Shown here: piece by piece, positions 9,591 to 18,185 of the stretch
Position numbering within the stretch: position 1 is the first letter of the stretch
Layout of the letters: each line of letters starts with the position of its first letter
Source of the DNA: Candidatus Phycorickettsia trachydisci
GTDB taxonomy: Bacteria > Pseudomonadota > Alphaproteobacteria > Rickettsiales > Rickettsiaceae
Reading direction: 5' to 3'
Assembly: GCF_003015145.1 (NCBI RefSeq)
Contig: NZ_CP027845.1
Location: 496,001-560,000 of the forward strand
DNA length: 64,000 bases
Made by a program: the position numbers and the translations under genes
The notes under the pieces: model-generated
Databases searched by the model: none
Told to the model about the DNA's origin: nothing
Seen by the model: the letters and a program-made list of their open reading frames with translations, nothing else

Positions 9591-10512
9591 GATGAGAAAA
9601 ATTTTTGTATTTCCGGGCCAAGGTTCACAAGCTTTAGGTATGGGCCAAGGCATATATGATAGATATGATATCGCAAAAAATATTTTTGGTAAAGTAAATC
9701 ATATCTTAAATAAAAATTTAACAGAAATAATGTTTAACGGGCCATCTGAGGAGCTAAACTTAACCCAGAATACACAACCTGCTTTGATGGCTGTTTCAGT
9801 TGCAATATTAGAAGTTTTAAAGCAATACGGCAAAGGAGAATTTAATTATGTTGCAGGCCACTCTTTAGGCGAATATACTGCTCTTTATGCAGTAGGGGTT
9901 TTATCATTAGAAGATACTACAAAATTATTAGATGCAAGAGGTCTAGCAATGCAAAAAGCGTGTGATGAAAATCCTGGGGCGATGGCTGCATGCATGGGAA
10001 TATCAAAAGAAGATTTGCATAATATCTTCCTTAAATTATCTAGAAAAGGAGTATGCAATATCGCTAATGATAACTCTAGTAATCAAATTGTCATTAGCGG
10101 AGAAATAGATCTCATAGATGAAGCAATTGGTCATATTAAAGAGATTGGCAAAAGAGCTATTAAACTCAAGGTAAACGGAGCATTTCACTCACCTTTAATG
10201 CAAGAAGCAGAAGACATTATGGCGGAAAAAATAGAAAAATGTCATTTCAAAATACCCCAAAAGCCTGTCATCATGAACGTTACTGCAGCATCCACAACAA
10301 ACGCTGAAACAATTAAGGAGAACCTTAAAAAACAGATCACTTCAGGTGTTAGATGGCGTGAAATAATTGAATTTGCAGAACAAAATGAACTTGAGATTGT
10401 GGAAATTGGTTCAGGTAATGCCCTTAGCAACATGGCCAAAAAAGATGGTTATCCTCACGAGGTCAAAAACATCAGTAATGCCGATGAATTAGAGGCATTT
10501 TTAAGTGATTAA
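9589..10512 (+). CDS. fabD: Malonyl-CoA:ACP transacylase FabD
   Basis: Transfers malonate from CoA to acyl carrier protein in type II fatty acid synthesis. The motifs FVFPGQGSQ (from residue 6), active-site GHSLGEY (serine near residue 92), the NDNSSNQIVISG strand and the catalytic histidine in GAFHSPLM are all present; 307 residues is the standard length. Two ATGs in a row at 9589 and 9592 are possible starts; no clear ribosome binding site is seen, because the upstream DNA is the antisense of slt. Its last ~50 bases recur in decayed form at 11767-11822. Confidence 0.95.
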   Translation: MMRKIFVFPGQGSQALGMGQGIYDRYDIAKNIFGKVNHILNKNLTEIMFNGPSEELNLTQNTQPALMAVSVAILEVLKQYGKGEFNYVAGHSLGEYTALYAVGVLSLEDTTKLLDARGLAMQKACDENPGAMAACMGISKEDLHNIFLKLSRKGVCNIANDNSSNQIVISGEIDLIDEAIGHIKEIGKRAIKLKVNGAFHSPLMQEAEDIMAEKIEKCHFKIPQKPVIMNVTAASTTNAETIKENLKKQITSGVRWREIIEFAEQNELEIVEIGSGNALSNMAKKDGYPHEVKNISNADELEAFLSD

Positions 10513-10622
10513 TTTACCTCTATATCTTTATTTTTACTTTAAAAATTATATTCATTTTGCTTTATAAGCTATTTCTATAATAGTCTTTAGGTTGATTTAC
10601 GTAATTATTTTGTGGATATTTT

Positions 10623-11705
10623 ATGGATAGAGTAAAAAATTTTTTTATAAATTTAGGTATAACTTTAGGATTTACTGCTCGTGACGGAATGGCCAGCGCA
10701 GGAATAGTCTATGGGGTAGGTGCCGCAATATTTCTTACCGCAGTTGTATGTGCACCTTTTACTGCTATATTTATTGATTTTCCTCTGTTCTTTATGTCAA
10801 TAGGAAGAATAAATATGCCTGTTTTTCAAGCACTTTCATCTTTCGCACTCAACACAGTTCTTCCTTTTCTTGTCAATCCAATAACTCTCTTAACAGCATT
10901 CTCCATAGGTGCCGCAAGAGGTTTTGTGGTAGGAATTTCTAAGGTAATTGATAGAATACAAAAAGGTAAATTTAATGAAAAAACAAAAAAATTAGAAATG
11001 CTCTTTAAAGAGCCATCACTTGATCTCTCAAAATGCCAAGATTTAATTAAAGACTTAAATAAATCCCAATATGTCAATCATGCAACTTTACTAAATATGT
11101 CCTTATCAAATACAGATTATGACCCTAATAAAGCTTTAAGAAATATACGATTTCTCCTCAATGAAGGTATTAAGCCTGATAATTCTGTATTAAAAATGGC
11201 AATCGAAAAAGATCATTTTAGACTTGTGGAGCTATTATTAAAACCAGCTTATAACCTTAATCTCAAAGATGAATTTTTACTAAATTTAGTCAAAGATAAA
11301 CCTGAAATAAGAGAAATGATTCTCAGAGCAAGTGGAGATAAACCATTAGACGTTGAGTTCCAATCTATAAATAAACCAAAAGATTTGGATAAAGTGCCTG
11401 ATAATCATAAGGCCGCTCCAATTGATAGAGTATCTTTACCAAAAGACGAACCCCAAAAAGAAATGTCTTCAATACCTAATACCCAAAATGCCACATCAAA
11501 TATCTCTACATCACAAGATGCACTACCAAAAACAAATCCACCTGAGTCTTCTAACCATATAATAGATACTCCTCTTGGAACATTTGCTGAACGACATCCT
11601 AAAAAATCTTCTACTTCGCCTAAACGACAAAATTCTCAAACATTCCTTGAAAAGGAGCTTAAAAAATCCAAAAATAATACTTCACGAGATCAAGATCTAT
11701 CATAA
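10623..11705 (+). CDS. Membrane-anchored accessory protein with ankyrin-like region
   Basis: Unrecognised 360-residue protein. Residues 1-110 hold two to three hydrophobic segments (about 22-55 and 65-105). Residues 130-235 are helical with weak ankyrin character (NIRFLLNEGIKPDNSVLKMAIEKDHFRLVELLLK). The rest, to the end, is a low-complexity Ser/Thr/Pro/Lys/Asn tail. The protein shares architecture and a short block (KLExxFKEP...KCQDLIKDL) with the product of 13091-13696, so the two are probably paralogues. It begins 110 bases after fabD and is probably an accessory or effector-type gene. Confidence 0.65.
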   Translation: MDRVKNFFINLGITLGFTARDGMASAGIVYGVGAAIFLTAVVCAPFTAIFIDFPLFFMSIGRINMPVFQALSSFALNTVLPFLVNPITLLTAFSIGAARGFVVGISKVIDRIQKGKFNEKTKKLEMLFKEPSLDLSKCQDLIKDLNKSQYVNHATLLNMSLSNTDYDPNKALRNIRFLLNEGIKPDNSVLKMAIEKDHFRLVELLLKPAYNLNLKDEFLLNLVKDKPEIREMILRASGDKPLDVEFQSINKPKDLDKVPDNHKAAPIDRVSLPKDEPQKEMSSIPNTQNATSNISTSQDALPKTNPPESSNHIIDTPLGTFAERHPKKSSTSPKRQNSQTFLEKELKKSKNNTSRDQDLS

Positions 11706-11762
11706 AAGTATTCAAGTTGCATCTAGCTTAGGATTAAAATATTTTAAAACGTTAAGCTCTTA
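11706..11762 (+). repeat. Decayed direct repeat R1
   Basis: The 57 bases after the first accessory gene resemble the stretch at 12976-13052 that follows the second one. Both contain a CATCTA(A)GCT core and the block AAAATATTTTAAA(A/G)CGT. Comparison was by eye, with several small gaps. It marks the 3' flank of a duplicated unit. Confidence 0.5.
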
Positions 11763-11766
11763 AACC

Positions 11767-11822
11767 TCTCAAATATTAATAATATCGATGAATTAGAGAT
11801 ATTTTTAAATGTTTAAATTTAC
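11767..11822 (+). pseudogene. Decayed copy of the fabD 3' end
   Basis: This stretch matches the last ~50 bases of fabD plus its first downstream bases (10464-10516). In frame it reads NINNIDELEIFLNV followed by stop, against NISNADELEAFLSD and stop in fabD. The similarity continues a little into the sequence after the stop (TTTAC then an AT-rich run). There is no start or upstream coding sequence, so this is a remnant of a segmental duplication. Confidence 0.75.
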
Positions 11823-11876
11823 GTTATATTTATGATATACTATTAATTATTAGTACAATTAATGGTATAAATTTTT

Positions 11877-12941
11877 ATGGACAACATAGATAATACAGAT
11901 GTAGGTACCACAACTACAAAATTTTGGAATAATAAATTAAAAGATGCCCTAATGGAATATGACCCTAAAGGAGCAGAAGAAGCTTTAGAACGAGGAGCAA
12001 ATCCTAACGATGGGACTCTTGTTAGGCCTTTTTGTAGAAGTTTTTTGGACGCTGCAATAATGCGGCTCAATAAAGATATTATAAAACTTGCTGCGGATCA
12101 ATTGCAGATAAAAGAGCAAATAGTTGAAGAAAAGGCTAAGCAAATTATCACAATACTTTTAGATTACGGTGCTGACATATCCATCCTTCATCCATATACC
12201 TTAATGAGTCAAGCGGTTATACTTAAAGAATGTGCCGACTATCTCGCACCCGAAAAAGAATGGGAGGTTTTAAAGCAGCTTTCTAGAAAACTATTTGAAA
12301 ATAGGAATCAAATAAATCTAGAAATCAAAAATAAAATTATAGAAAAATTTGTAGATAAGCTAAAAGATCCTCAAGCAATTAGCCTTGAAGATATGCAGCT
12401 GATACAAATTATATACCTGAATTTTTCTGAAGATTCTAAAGTAAGTACATTATATTCAGACTTAACAAATCTCAAGTTCCTCACAAAAATTACATTACCG
12501 ACAATAAGTGCAATTGTAAATAAAGATGAGCCTTTAAGCGAACCTCATAAAATTATGCAAAAATTAGCAACTCATAGGGAATTAATAAGTCAAGTTTTAT
12601 CATACTTCGATCCAGAAGACACCGGAAGCGTGCTTGCTACTATTCATCCGGGAGAACGTCTAACTAATTTAGATGAACAATTAAAAAAAGTAAGACCAGA
12701 AGACAAAAAAAAACTTATTCAAACTCTACTTGAACCTATCATCCGATCAATGACAAATGCAGTTAAACAAGAGGTTCAATCAAAGCTAGATGCTAACACC
12801 ATAACACCAGCGGATTTGAAAGCGTTGGAAATAGCAAAAGAGTTTGACTATTTTGATCCAGAATTAACTCAATTAAATTGTAAATTATCTGGGTTACATC
12901 TTAAGACTGATATAGTAACTTCTGATGAATTGGAGGGTTAA
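11877..12941 (+). CDS. Ankyrin-like accessory protein
   Basis: Unrecognised 354-residue soluble protein. The N-terminal 100 residues contain one or two ankyrin-like units (PKGAEEALERGANPNDG; QIITILLDYGADISILHPYTLM). The remainder (about residues 110-340) is helical with no clear domain. No signal peptide or membrane segment. It lies between the fabD 3'-end remnant and repeat R2, so it occupies the second slot of the duplicated fabD-downstream region. Function unknown; a host-directed role is a guess from the ankyrin units. Confidence 0.65.
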   Translation: MDNIDNTDVGTTTTKFWNNKLKDALMEYDPKGAEEALERGANPNDGTLVRPFCRSFLDAAIMRLNKDIIKLAADQLQIKEQIVEEKAKQIITILLDYGADISILHPYTLMSQAVILKECADYLAPEKEWEVLKQLSRKLFENRNQINLEIKNKIIEKFVDKLKDPQAISLEDMQLIQIIYLNFSEDSKVSTLYSDLTNLKFLTKITLPTISAIVNKDEPLSEPHKIMQKLATHRELISQVLSYFDPEDTGSVLATIHPGERLTNLDEQLKKVRPEDKKKLIQTLLEPIIRSMTNAVKQEVQSKLDANTITPADLKALEIAKEFDYFDPELTQLNCKLSGLHLKTDIVTSDELEG

Positions 12942-12975
12942 AGTATCTTAAGCACTTTTTATCAATTTCAAAAAC

Positions 12976-13052
12976 TAAAGTGCCTAAATTACATCTAAGC
13001 TATCATTTTTATTATAAAATATTTTAAAGCGTAGAACTCTAAATTGGTTAGT
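12976..13052 (+). repeat. Decayed direct repeat R2
   Basis: Counterpart of the repeat at 11706-11762, here after the second accessory gene. It shares CATCTAAGCT and the AT-rich block AAAATATTTTAAAGCGT followed by an ACTCTAAA-like end. By-eye alignment only. Confidence 0.45.
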
Positions 13053-13090
13053 TGTTATAGTGGTAATAGTATATTTATTATTTCCTCCTT

Positions 13091-13696
13091 ATGAGCAATA
13101 GGTCTCAATCTTTCAAAGCTGTAATATTGTATTTTATAATAGGTATTATAGGAGGTATTGTGATAGGTTTGCCTACTGGAATAATCCTCGAAACAGTTAA
13201 GAGCATAACTGAAACGGATCACTCATGGACTTTATCTTTAGCTGCAACTCCGACCATTTTTCTTGCATCGGTTGGAGGTATTGGCGGCATAATTTTAGGA
13301 TTAATTACAGGACCTGTAGATTTTATTTCGAAAAATTTTAACAATATATATAAAAAATTAGAAGCCGAATTTCAAAAAAAAGAACCTAATTATAAAAAAT
13401 GTAAAAAACTACTTGATGAGATAGTAAATCTGCCTTTTAGTGAGGAAGAAAGAAAAACTTTATATGAAGTAGCATTGAGATATCATAAACGTAATAATGC
13501 AGATAAAACTCTTACAATTATACATCTACTGCATGAATATGATATTCATCCAACAGAAGATGCTCTAGAAAACGCAGAGGAACTACATTCATCTAGAATT
13601 ACGGATGCAATGCTCGAAGATGCAGAAGAAGCAAGGATTTCTACCCAAGCTAAAAAACCACCTACTAAGAAAAAAGTTTTAAAAAAGATAAAATAG
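13091..13696 (+). CDS. Small membrane accessory protein, paralogue of the 10623 gene
   Basis: Unrecognised 201-residue protein with two glycine-rich hydrophobic segments (about residues 9-33 and 48-78), then a helical region, YKKLEAEFQKKEPNYKKCKKL, that parallels the equivalent block in the 10623-11705 product. A single ankyrin-like helix pair follows (TLTIIHLLHEYDIHPTEDALENA), then a strongly basic tail (KKPPTKKKVLKKIK). A purine-poor TCCTCC stretch precedes the ATG, so no Shine-Dalgarno is evident. The stop is one base from the convergent dksA stop. Confidence 0.65.
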   Translation: MSNRSQSFKAVILYFIIGIIGGIVIGLPTGIILETVKSITETDHSWTLSLAATPTIFLASVGGIGGIILGLITGPVDFISKNFNNIYKKLEAEFQKKEPNYKKCKKLLDEIVNLPFSEEERKTLYEVALRYHKRNNADKTLTIIHLLHEYDIHPTEDALENAEELHSSRITDAMLEDAEEARISTQAKKPPTKKKVLKKIK

Positions 13697-13697
13697 A

Positions 13698-14150
13698 TTA
13701 CTCATCATCGCCAGAATCTTCATTAGAATCTACAAATTGTTTTTTATGACGTTCATATCTCTCCTGAGCATCTATGCATAAGGTAGCAATAGGTCTTGCC
13801 TTTAATCTCCAAAGTCCTATAGGCTCACCCGTTTCTTCACAATACCCATACTCTCCGTTGTCAATTCGCTCCAAGGCATCATTAATTTTATTAAGCAATT
13901 TTCTTTTACGATCTTCGTGCCTGAGTTCTATTGCTGCTTCAGCCTCCATCGCAGCCTGATCGTTTAAGTCCGGCTGACTTAGACCCGATAAGTGTTCAAT
14001 AGCCTGATTTCCCTCATTCAACAATTGGTCTTTCCATTTAGTGAGTATATTTTTAAAATATAGTAATTGTTTTGGAGACATATACGGCTCAGCTTCGGAA
14101 GGCTCGTAATCTTTAGGTAAAATACTAGACGGTATCAATGTGTTAGACAT
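13698..14150 (-). CDS. dksA: RNA polymerase-binding factor DksA
   Basis: Binds the RNA polymerase secondary channel and acts with ppGpp on rRNA and amino-acid promoters. The 150-residue protein has the coiled-coil region and the C-terminal DksA/TraR block (YGYCEETGEPIGLWRLKARP, then ATLCIDAQERYE). Only the first cysteine of each CxxC pair remains, so it probably does not bind zinc. That agrees with the cysteine-poor DksA forms I know from alphaproteobacteria and is not a defect. Confidence 0.93.
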   Translation of the reverse strand: MSNTLIPSSILPKDYEPSEAEPYMSPKQLLYFKNILTKWKDQLLNEGNQAIEHLSGLSQPDLNDQAAMEAEAAIELRHEDRKRKLLNKINDALERIDNGEYGYCEETGEPIGLWRLKARPIATLCIDAQERYERHKKQFVDSNEDSGDDE

Positions 14151-14234
14151 ATTTTAAATATCATTATTGAGCATTTTCTAATAATAATTCCATTTATCTT
14201 GATAGGCAACAAAATTTTTATTTATTTTAACTAG

Positions 14235-15155
14235 CTAGCGCTTTTGTGAAAAAGGGTGACTATTTGCATATACTTTCTTTAAATAATCTAAATTAATTTT
14301 AGTATACTTTTGAGTTGAAGAAACATTACTATGACCCAACAATTCTTGTACAGAACGGAGGTCACCGGTATTTTCTAACAAGTGAGTTGCAAAGCTATGA
14401 CGCAGGGCATGACTTGAACAATGTTCGGGCAATCCTATAGTCCTGCGCAGATTTACGAGCTGTCTAGCAAATACTGCCGAAGCAAGCTTTTTACCTTTCA
14501 CTCCTCTGAAAATAGGTTCATTAGGACCACCTATCTCCCAAGGAAGAGACTGTAAATAGGAATCTATATATTTTTTCACTACAGGAAGCATAGGAAGACA
14601 TCTTTCTTTACCCCCCTTCCCCAACACCTTTATGACATTACCATTGAAGCTATTTTTAGATAAAGATAAGCTTTCTGAAATCCTCATACCCGTAGCGTAC
14701 ATCAAAACCAAAATTGCTTGATTACGATTTTTAACCCACTCCGGTTCTTTATTATCAAGATGAGCGATTGAATCGATTGCGCTTTGCACTTCTTTATTAA
14801 GTAGAGCTTTTGGTAATAGGTCAACCTTTCTCGGACCTTTGATGCTTGAAATAGATGGATTTACATAATTATGGTACTTAGCTAGAAATTTATAAAAGCT
14901 TTTAATTGACGAAATTGCTCTACAAGTTGAATGATTGTTATAGTTCTTCATTTTACGATTTGCAATCCAACTTCTAAAACTTAATACATCTAGATTAATT
15001 AGGACTTTTAACTCCAAACCATCTTTGTAACTTTTTAAGAAATTTAAAAAATCTTCTATATCTTTTTGATACGCTAAAATTGTGTTAGAAGAATAATTTT
15101 TTACCAATGTAAGATGCTTAATCCAGCTTTTTATTAGCTTATTAATTTCTTCCAT
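14235..15155 (-). CDS. xerC: Tyrosine recombinase, XerC-like
   Basis: Site-specific recombinase that resolves chromosome dimers at dif. A SAM-like N-terminal domain (about residues 1-90) precedes the catalytic domain with R158 (ATGMRISESL), K180, H249-xx-R252 (HALRHSFATHLL), H275 and nucleophile Y284 (SSTQKYT). The end YANSHP resembles the XerC AHP ending more than XerD, but the distinction is not certain. The ATG lies one base after the stop of the upstream secreted-protein gene. No dif-like site was noticed nearby. A housekeeping rather than phage role is likely from the context. Confidence 0.85.
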   Translation of the reverse strand: MEEINKLIKSWIKHLTLVKNYSSNTILAYQKDIEDFLNFLKSYKDGLELKVLINLDVLSFRSWIANRKMKNYNNHSTCRAISSIKSFYKFLAKYHNYVNPSISSIKGPRKVDLLPKALLNKEVQSAIDSIAHLDNKEPEWVKNRNQAILVLMYATGMRISESLSLSKNSFNGNVIKVLGKGGKERCLPMLPVVKKYIDSYLQSLPWEIGGPNEPIFRGVKGKKLASAVFARQLVNLRRTIGLPEHCSSHALRHSFATHLLENTGDLRSVQELLGHSNVSSTQKYTKINLDYLKKVYANSHPFSQKR

Positions 15156-15156
15156 A

Positions 15157-15732
15157 TTAAAACTCTATCTTGGTACCAATTAAGAATAAAGTAGAGCGCT
15201 TTTTCATATCTGGCGTAATGTTGCGCATAGGCTTATTAGAGATACGATCAAACGGCACAGCTTCAACATATGGCACGATATTTAAACCAGTTTCATAATC
15301 TATCCTAAAAGTAGTAAAAACATCCTTAGGATTTTGCTCAAACAAAGATACTCGTCTTACTTTTGCGGCAAATTTACCAACTTTATACTGACGATATGAA
15401 CTTAACATCTTATTCTTATCATATATATTCAAAATTTGATCAAACGGATCTGCATAAGGTATAAAATCAGTTGCATTGCTTGTTGCTATATTTTTTTGGT
15501 CAAATTTTTTAGTTGAAGAAACTGTTTTCTTATATATTTTTTGTGTTAGTCTCATCTCATCTAACAAACTATAACTATTAACCTTAAAAACGGGGGGCAG
15601 ATCTTTTTGTTCGTTTGTATCTAATGTTTCTTGTTGCTTTTTATTATTTTGATCAGTTGGAGCAATAAAATTGTCGCTTGCAAATGCACAAGTGAACAAA
15701 AAGATGCAAGATAAAAAAACTAAGTGTCTCAT
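15157..15732 (-). CDS. Secreted or periplasmic protein of unknown function
   Basis: A 191-residue protein with a clear signal peptide (hydrophobic core, cleavage after TCAFA). A polar linker follows, then a C-terminal region rich in strands that ends in LFLIGTKIEF, a pattern that may be part of an outer-membrane or lipid-facing fold. I do not recognise the family. It sits directly upstream of xerC with one base between them, and downstream of prfB. A perfect 10-base inverted repeat overlaps its start codon. Confidence 0.75.
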   Translation of the reverse strand: MRHLVFLSCIFLFTCAFASDNFIAPTDQNNKKQQETLDTNEQKDLPPVFKVNSYSLLDEMRLTQKIYKKTVSSTKKFDQKNIATSNATDFIPYADPFDQILNIYDKNKMLSSYRQYKVGKFAAKVRRVSLFEQNPKDVFTTFRIDYETGLNIVPYVEAVPFDRISNKPMRNITPDMKKRSTLFLIGTKIEF

Positions 15733-15763
15733 TAAAACTATGATAAGTTACCCTAGTTTTAAT
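15731..15763 (-). promoter_or_regulatory. Inverted repeat overlapping a start codon
   Basis: A perfect 10-base inverted repeat (ATTAAAACTA at 15731-15740, TAGTTTTAAT at 15754-15763, 13-base loop) lies between prfB and the next gene. In the minus-strand transcript the second arm contains the AT of the ATG at 15732, so a hairpin could hide the start. It might equally be a weak end signal for prfB; no T-tract follows. Confidence 0.35.
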
Positions 15764-15812
15764 GATTATAGTAATTTATAATGCAAGTAAACCTTATATG
15801 ATAAAAGAGGCC

Positions 15813-16881
15813 TTAAATTTTTTGACATAAAGCTTCTATGACAAAATCTTTCAAATTTCCATCTAAAACGGATTTGGCGTCAAAATTTTGGTGGCCAGTG
15901 CGTAAATCCTTAACCATCTGGTCTGGTTGAAGCACATAAGATCTAATTTGATTTCCCCACGTATTATCAGCCTTCTTAGAATTTGCAATATTTTCTGCTT
16001 CTTGACGTTTTTGTTTTTCTAAATCATATAAACGAGACTTAAGCATACTCATGGCAGTTGCCTTATTTTTATGCTGAGAGCGTTCATTTTGGCATGTAAC
16101 AACTGTGTTTGTTGGGATATGAGTAATCCTTACGGCTGAATCCGTAGTATTAACATGTTGTCCTCCGGCTCCTGAAGATCTATAGGTTTCTATTCGCAAA
16201 TCTTTTTCATCAATTTGTATGTTAATCTGATCATCTTTTTCAGGGTATACATAACAGCTTGCAAAACTAGTCATTCTTTTCCCCGCCGCGTTAAAGGGTG
16301 ACATACGCACTAAACGATGTACTCCCGTTTCAGTTTTAAGCCATCCATATGAATTATATCCGCTGAATCTAATAGTTGCAGATTTAATACCAGCTTCTTC
16401 ACCGTATAAGGTATCAATAATCTGAGTCTTAATCTTAAGTTTTTCTGCAAATCTTAGATACATACGCATCATCATTTCAGCCCAATCTTGGCTTTCAGTA
16501 CCCCCAGATCCTGCATTCAGATCCATAAAACAATTTTGGTTATCATCGACGCCACTGAAAATCATACTCATCTTAAACTCTTCAGCTTCTTGCTTAATTC
16601 TTAACAATTCAGCTTCTATTTCGGCGCGCAAGTCTTCATCTAGATCATCTTTTAAAAATTCAGAATATTCTAAGAAACGCTCATTAAGTTGCAAATAACC
16701 TTCTAAAGTGTTTTCTAAATCACTTTTTTCCTTAAGAATAGTTCGAGCTTTTTGGGGAGTATCCCAAAGATTTTGAGAGTTTATCTCTTGTTCTAATAGA
16801 GCTAATTTTTGTTGAAGTTTATCTACTTCAAAGATACCCGCTGATGATTGACATCAGACTATTTATTTCATCTATTATCAT
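15813..16881 (-). CDS. prfB: Peptide chain release factor 2 with programmed +1 frameshift
   Basis: RF2 reads UGA and UAA stop codons. A first frame of 17 codons starts at the ATG at 16881 and ends ...GGG TAT CTT TGA at 16828-16830. Skipping one base there continues in the +1 frame as [12 protein letters not shown] and runs to 15813, giving about 355 residues, near the usual RF2 length. The slippery CTT-TGA and the upstream GGG match the classic autoregulatory frameshift. The SPF stop-recognition motif ([12 protein letters not shown]) and GGQ motif ([10 protein letters not shown]) are intact. The start overlaps the fdxA stop (ATGA), so the two are translationally coupled. Confidence 0.95.
16828..16842 (-). 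promoter_or_regulatory. prfB: RF2 programmed frameshift site
   Basis: On the minus strand the sequence reads AGC GGG TAT CTT TGA A. When RF2 is scarce, slow reading of the in-frame UGA allows the CUU-bound tRNA to slip to UUU and synthesis continues. The upstream internal Shine-Dalgarno (AGCGGG) is weaker than the E. coli AGGGGG, and the base after TGA is A, not C. Confidence 0.9.
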
Positions 16882-17210
16882 AAATCTATATTCTCTTCTT
16901 TAAAGTACTTATCCCATTTATCATCCTCATCTTTATAATCATCAGCATCAGACAAAGGCCTTTTAGCATGTGTAATGTTCGGCCATACTTTGGATAACTT
17001 ACGAGCTGTCGTAATCATATCGGCGTGATCTGGATTTTCTGGCCTAATAGCTCCTATTGGACATTCAGCAACGCATACACCGCAATCTATGCAGACATCA
17101 GGATCAATAATGACCATGTTACGTCCTTCATAAAAACAAGAAACGGGACATACCTCAACGCAGTCCGTATATTTACATTTAATGCAAGCCTGAGTTACAA
17201 CGTGGGTCAT
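16878..17210 (-). CDS. fdxA: Ferredoxin FdxA (two iron-sulfur clusters)
   Basis: Cytosolic electron carrier of the 7Fe/8Fe bacterial type, 110 residues. The N-terminal cluster motif is [18 protein letters not shown], and the second is [12 protein letters not shown]; both are complete. The C-terminal extension (to EENIDL) is typical of the alphaproteobacterial FdxA group. It overlaps the upstream rpoH gene by four bases and its TGA overlaps the prfB ATG, making greA-rpoH-fdxA-prfB a tightly packed unit. Confidence 0.95.
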   Translation of the reverse strand: MTHVVTQACIKCKYTDCVEVCPVSCFYEGRNMVIIDPDVCIDCGVCVAECPIGAIRPENPDHADMITTARKLSKVWPNITHAKRPLSDADDYKDEDDKWDKYFKEENIDL

Positions 17211-18184
17211 GATAATAATTGTGGGTTTTGCTGAACTTCCGCAAACTTACTAAGTACGAAATTTTGCAACTTTTCAAACGCCCTACCTTCAATTTGACGT
17301 ACCCTCTCTTTAGATATGCTAAACTTATTGCTCAGTTCTTCTAAAGTGCTGGCAGGGTTTTTTAGTTTACGATGTTTAATTATATATAGCTCCCTTTCAT
17401 TTAAGCTCTTTAGACCTTGGACTAAAGCTTGTTTTTTAATCATATTTTCCTCATTTAACACAAGAGTGTTTTCTTGATCAGGAGACGTATCAACCAAACA
17501 ATCTATCATCTGAGCGCTGTTTTGATCATCTTGTACTGGCTGATTCAAAGACATATCACGCTTGAATAAACGCTCATCGACCTCTATTACATCTTTTTTG
17601 GCCAGTCCAAGTTCTTTAGCAATGTTCTCATAATCTTGATCATTTACTTCACGAGAATACATGGAAGAGATTTTATTTTTAATTCTTGCTAGGTTAAAAA
17701 ATAGCTTCTTATGCATTGCACTAGAACCAATTTTAACTAAGGACCATGATTTTAGAATGTAATCTTGAATATTAGCCTTGATCCACCAAACAGCATATGT
17801 TGATAATCTAAAACCAAGGTCAGGATTATATTTTTTAACAGCATGAATTAGACCAAGATTGCCTTCTGAAATAAGCTCATTAATAGGTAAGCCGTAGTGT
17901 CTGTAAGACAAAGCAATTTTTGCGACTAATTTTAGATGACTTGTAATCAACCTACCAGCTGCCTTTTTGTCTGAATGCTCTAAAAGATTTTTTGCAAGCA
18001 AGAATTCCTCTTCTGCTGAAAGGGATGGTATTCTATTAACCTCAGACAAATACCTCTGAAGTGAATTTTCATATGAAAGACTTGGGAGTTCTACTACTTG
18101 TTCCGTAGGAACCAGTTCACTAGATGAAGTCTCTTCTTGCTCTTGCGATACTTCTTCCAAATCTAATTCAAAATCTTGTTTCAT
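17207..18184 (-). CDS. rpoH: RNA polymerase sigma-32 factor RpoH
   Basis: Heat-shock sigma factor, 325 residues. An acidic N-terminal tail precedes the sigma region 1.2 block ([19 protein letters not shown]). Region 2 follows ([57 protein letters not shown]) with the RpoH-type stretch [20 protein letters not shown]. Region 4 contains [19 protein letters not shown]. It is likely to control clpB, clpX and hscA found elsewhere in this window, though I could not identify convincing sigma-32 promoters by eye. It starts one base after the greA stop. Confidence 0.95.
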   Translation of the reverse strand: MKQDFELDLEEVSQEQEETSSSELVPTEQVVELPSLSYENSLQRYLSEVNRIPSLSAEEEFLLAKNLLEHSDKKAAGRLITSHLKLVAKIALSYRHYGLPINELISEGNLGLIHAVKKYNPDLGFRLSTYAVWWIKANIQDYILKSWSLVKIGSSAMHKKLFFNLARIKNKISSMYSREVNDQDYENIAKELGLAKKDVIEVDERLFKRDMSLNQPVQDDQNSAQMIDCLVDTSPDQENTLVLNEENMIKKQALVQGLKSLNERELYIIKHRKLKNPASTLEELSNKFSISKERVRQIEGRAFEKLQNFVLSKFAEVQQNPQLLS

Positions 18185-18185
18185 T

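Noticed and set aside
9591..9653. Upstream extension of slt by 21 codons
   Set aside because: It is antisense to the conserved fabD N-terminus (FPGQGSQ) and would bury the slt signal peptide; the ATG at 9590 is the better start.
13698..14150. Loss of zinc cysteines in DksA as a defect
   Set aside because: The CEETGEP pattern is, as far as I know, normal in alphaproteobacterial DksA.
14235..15155. xerC as a phage or island integrase
   Set aside because: Length, ending and housekeeping neighbours fit chromosomal XerC, and no attachment site repeats were seen nearby.
15813..16694. A 293-residue prfB starting at an internal ATG
   Set aside because: RF2 homology continues upstream through the +1 frameshift site to the ATG at 16881.
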